NCBI GenBank assembly: GCA_017998025.1
Contig: JAGODW010000069.1
Location: 1-7,237, forward strand
Reading direction: 5' to 3'
Source of the DNA: Spirochaetales bacterium
GTDB taxonomy: Bacteria; Spirochaetota; Spirochaetia; DTKZ01
Length of the DNA stretch: 7,237 bases
In this document: positions 5,771-7,237 of the stretch, in pieces
Layout: the number at the start of each line of letters is the position of its first letter
How positions within the stretch are numbered: the first letter of the stretch is position 1
The notes under the pieces: generated by a model
The model's database searches: none
Seen by the model: the letters and a program-made list of their open reading frames with translations, nothing else
Told to the model about the DNA's origin: nothing
Translations under genes and position numbers: made by a program

Positions 5771-5793
5771 CACTCGTCGAAAACGAGAGAGTG
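5771..5793 (+). promoter_or_regulatory. Small hairpin directly after dctP
   Basis: CACTC (5771-5775) can pair with GAGTG (5789-5793), with an inner TCG-AAAA-CGA; an alternative fold pairs CTCGT (5773-5777) with ACGAG (5783-5787). It starts at the base after the dctP stop codon. It is weak, has no following T-run, and may act together with the stronger stem-loop downstream. Confidence 0.35.
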
Positions 5794-5805
5794 TTGTAAA
5801 AAATC

Positions 5806-5831
5806 CCTGCAGCTGGTTCGCCGGCTGCAGG
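5806..5831 (+). promoter_or_regulatory. Strong UUCG-capped stem-loop between dctP and dctQ
   Basis: CCTGCAGCTGG (5806-5816) pairs with CCGGCTGCAGG (5821-5831) around a TTCG loop, giving 11 pairs (one G-U). On the plus strand no T-run follows, so it is not a normal terminator for dctP. The more likely role is protection of the dctP message from 3' decay or partial attenuation, giving more binding protein than permease. In the minus direction the stem is followed by GATTTTTTA, so it could stop antisense transcription. Confidence 0.75.
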
Positions 5832-5865
5832 TAATAAGGTCATCCTTCATCAGGAGGGATCCATT

Positions 5866-6387
5866 ATGGATAAACAAAAAAAACCGAAGGGTCTTCTGGG
5901 TATTATAGACAGTATAGAAATGGCTATAAGTCCGTTAATTCTTTTTATCCTTTTTATCGATGTAATTTTACAGATTGTGAGCCGTTTCACTCCGGGGAAC
6001 GCACTGCCATGGACCGTAGAGGTTGGGGAGACCGGACTCGGTGCTTTGATCTGGTTTGGAATTTCAGCCGGTGTGCGGAATAACAACCATGTCGGATTCG
6101 ATCTTCTTGTCCGAAGTTTCCGGAAAGATATCAGAAAAATCGTCGGACTTCTCGGATATTTATGCTTTACCATATATTTGATATGGCTGGGATTGCTTAC
6201 CATCGAACTCCTCCAGCATTACCTGAAGCTGGAAAGCAAAACAACCATTCTTTCAATAAACATGTTCTGGGTACGAATGCCCATACTTATTGGGTGTATA
6301 ACAACAGTGATTCGGCTACTGATTAAACAATACAGGATCATAAGAAACCAAGAGGATGCGTTCGTCAGTGGCGAACATATTGAATAG
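5866..6387 (+). CDS. dctQ: TRAP transporter small permease subunit, DctQ family
   Basis: This 173-residue inner-membrane protein is the small membrane subunit of the TRAP transporter and acts with DctM. It has the four expected membrane segments, at about residues 20-38, 54-70, 92-114 and 137-155, with cytoplasmic basic stretches (MDKQKKPKG at the start, RSFRKDIRK in the middle, KQYRIIR near the end). The loop before segment 2 carries the family pattern PWTVEVGE (W49, E52), and RNNNHVGFDLL at 71-81 corresponds to the conserved R..HI..D region of DctQ proteins. AGGAGGG lies 8 bases before ATG at 5866, measured from AGGAGG. It follows dctP after a stem-loop spacer and precedes dctM by 19 bases. 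It is of normal length with no oddities. Assignment rests on topology and on position between dctP and dctM, since this subunit is poorly conserved in sequence. Confidence 0.93.
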   Translation: MDKQKKPKGLLGIIDSIEMAISPLILFILFIDVILQIVSRFTPGNALPWTVEVGETGLGALIWFGISAGVRNNNHVGFDLLVRSFRKDIRKIVGLLGYLCFTIYLIWLGLLTIELLQHYLKLESKTTILSINMFWVRMPILIGCITTVIRLLIKQYRIIRNQEDAFVSGEHIE

Positions 6388-6406
6388 GTGCAAAGGTAGG
6401 TAATTT

Positions 6407-7237
6407 ATGCCTGTGATGACTTTTTCACTTGTTATTCTCGCGGCGATCATGTTAACGCTGGGAATCCCCATTGCCGTGAGTCTCGGTTTTTCTGCTATAA
6501 TTGTAATGACGATATTTTCGCCGGTACCTACGATGCAGATCGTTCCCCAGCTTTTTAGCGAAGCTGCCACTTCGTTTGTTCTTTTAGCGGTGCCGCTCTT
6601 TATTCTTGCCGGTTTCCTTATGGAAAAAGGCACAGTGGGAAGAAATCTCATCGATTTCGCAACATCTCTGGTTGGCTGGACCGTTGGCGGCCTTGGAAAC
6701 GCAGGAATCGTTGGGACCATGATCTTTGGAGGCATTTCCGGCTCATCCCTTGCGGATACTGCTACGTTTGGCACAGTTCTTGTTCCCAGGATGGTCGATG
6801 ACGGCTATCCAAAAGATTACGCTTCGGCTCTTGTATTGAGCGCTGCAACCCTTGACGTCGTTATCCCACCGAGTATCCTTCTCGTTCTTGCAGCAGCATC
6901 AACGGACCAATCCGTTGGGAGAGCACTTGCAGGAGGGCTTCTTCCGGGAGTATTTATCACCGTATGTCTTCTCATAACGAACATCATTATAAGCAAGAAA
7001 CGGAAATACGGAAGCCGCGTCAAGTTTTCAATATCGAATATCGGAAGAACTTTTACCAGATGCTGGACTGCTCTTGTAGCTCCTCTTATCGTTCTCGGAA
7101 CAATCTTCTCAGGACTCGTAACCCCGACTGAAGGGGCTGCTGTCGCAGTGGTATATGTTATCATCACCGACTGGATTATTTATAAAAAACTCACCTTTTT
7201 GGATATCGTCGATGCATTCAAGCGGACCGCTTACATT
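6407..7237 (+). CDS. dctM: TRAP transporter large permease subunit, DctM family, 3' end cut by window edge
   Basis: This is the large, multi-spanning subunit that forms the transport path of the TRAP system and is coupled to a sodium or proton gradient. The frame runs open from ATG at 6407 to the right edge, 277 residues; DctM proteins are usually about 425-435, so roughly one third is missing. Family signatures are clear: VPLFILAGFLME at 62-73, GGISGSSLADTATFG at 108-122, IPPS at 153-156 and VTPTEGAA at 238-245, the last being a hallmark of the DctM fold. At least seven hydrophobic segments are visible. A split ribosome site (AAAGGTAGGT) ends 5 bases before the ATG, making this start better than the internal ATG at residue 4. 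The 19-base gap after dctQ indicates co-transcription. The call is near certain; the transported solute cannot be read from this subunit. Confidence 0.96.
   Translation, partial: MPVMTFSLVILAAIMLTLGIPIAVSLGFSAIIVMTIFSPVPTMQIVPQLFSEAATSFVLLAVPLFILAGFLMEKGTVGRNLIDFATSLVGWTVGGLGNAGIVGTMIFGGISGSSLADTATFGTVLVPRMVDDGYPKDYASALVLSAATLDVVIPPSILLVLAAASTDQSVGRALAGGLLPGVFITVCLLITNIIISKKRKYGSRVKFSISNIGRTFTRCWTALVAPLIVLGTIFSGLVTPTEGAAVAVVYVIITDWIIYKKLTFLDIVDAFKRTAYI

Noticed and set aside
5396..5773. Antisense open reading frame of 125 codons opposite the end of dctP
   Set aside because: It is opposite a certain gene, has no ribosome site or recognisable domain, and reads as a reverse-frame shadow. The same holds for the other long antisense frames over lplB, dctQ and dctM.
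5771..5865. Intrinsic terminator for dctP on the plus strand
   Set aside because: The strong stem at 5806-5831 is followed by GTAATAAGG with no T-run, and dctQ follows with a good ribosome site. The T-run exists only in the minus direction.
1..7237. CRISPR arrays, tRNA or rRNA genes, insertion sequences, attachment sites
   Set aside because: No regularly spaced repeats, cloverleaf-like segments, transposase-like proteins or terminal inverted repeats with target duplications were seen. The restriction-modification module has no visible flanking direct repeats.

Overview
The window most likely comes from a spirochaete (Spirochaetota; Treponema, Sphaerochaeta or Spirochaeta-like). The main clue is the TRAP binding protein: its signal peptide ends in SFA and the mature protein starts GGSKEQ, a style of export signal common in that phylum and rare elsewhere. 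This assignment is an inference from one protein. Base composition is moderate overall but clearly uneven.

Positions 4374 down to 1 are all on the minus strand. In transcription order they are: (i) a MenA-like UbiA-family prenyltransferase (4374-3463); (ii) a compact two-gene type II restriction-modification module, a ThaI-family endonuclease (3459-2827) followed with no gap by a beta-class DNA methyltransferase (2826-1900); (iii) a 140-bp gap; (iv) two inner-membrane permeases of an LplB/LplC-type carbohydrate ABC importer (1759-812, and 796 running off the left edge). The restriction-modification pair is much more AT-rich than the prenyltransferase ahead of it and looks like an acquired module.

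Positions 4375-4708 are a divergent, AT-rich control region. I see one minus-strand promoter candidate, two tandem plus-strand promoter candidates (the second with an extended -10), a near-perfect IclR-type operator palindrome at 4579-4595, and alternating copies of a TTGT(A)GTT motif bracketing the promoters.

Positions 4709-7237 are on the plus strand and form a tripartite TRAP transporter operon: dctP (periplasmic binding protein), dctQ (small membrane subunit) and dctM (large membrane subunit, cut by the right edge). A strong UUCG-capped stem-loop lies between dctP and dctQ, which suggests the binding protein is made in excess over the membrane subunits.

Together the genes describe a heterotroph importing oligosaccharides (ABC) and small carboxylates or sugar acids (TRAP), with a selfish or defensive restriction-modification cassette lodged in the minus-strand gene run. 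I found no tRNA, rRNA, CRISPR array, insertion sequence or attachment site. The best candidates for something new are the ThaI-like module with its unusual active-site signature and the layered control region. I do not see a wholly new multi-gene system.
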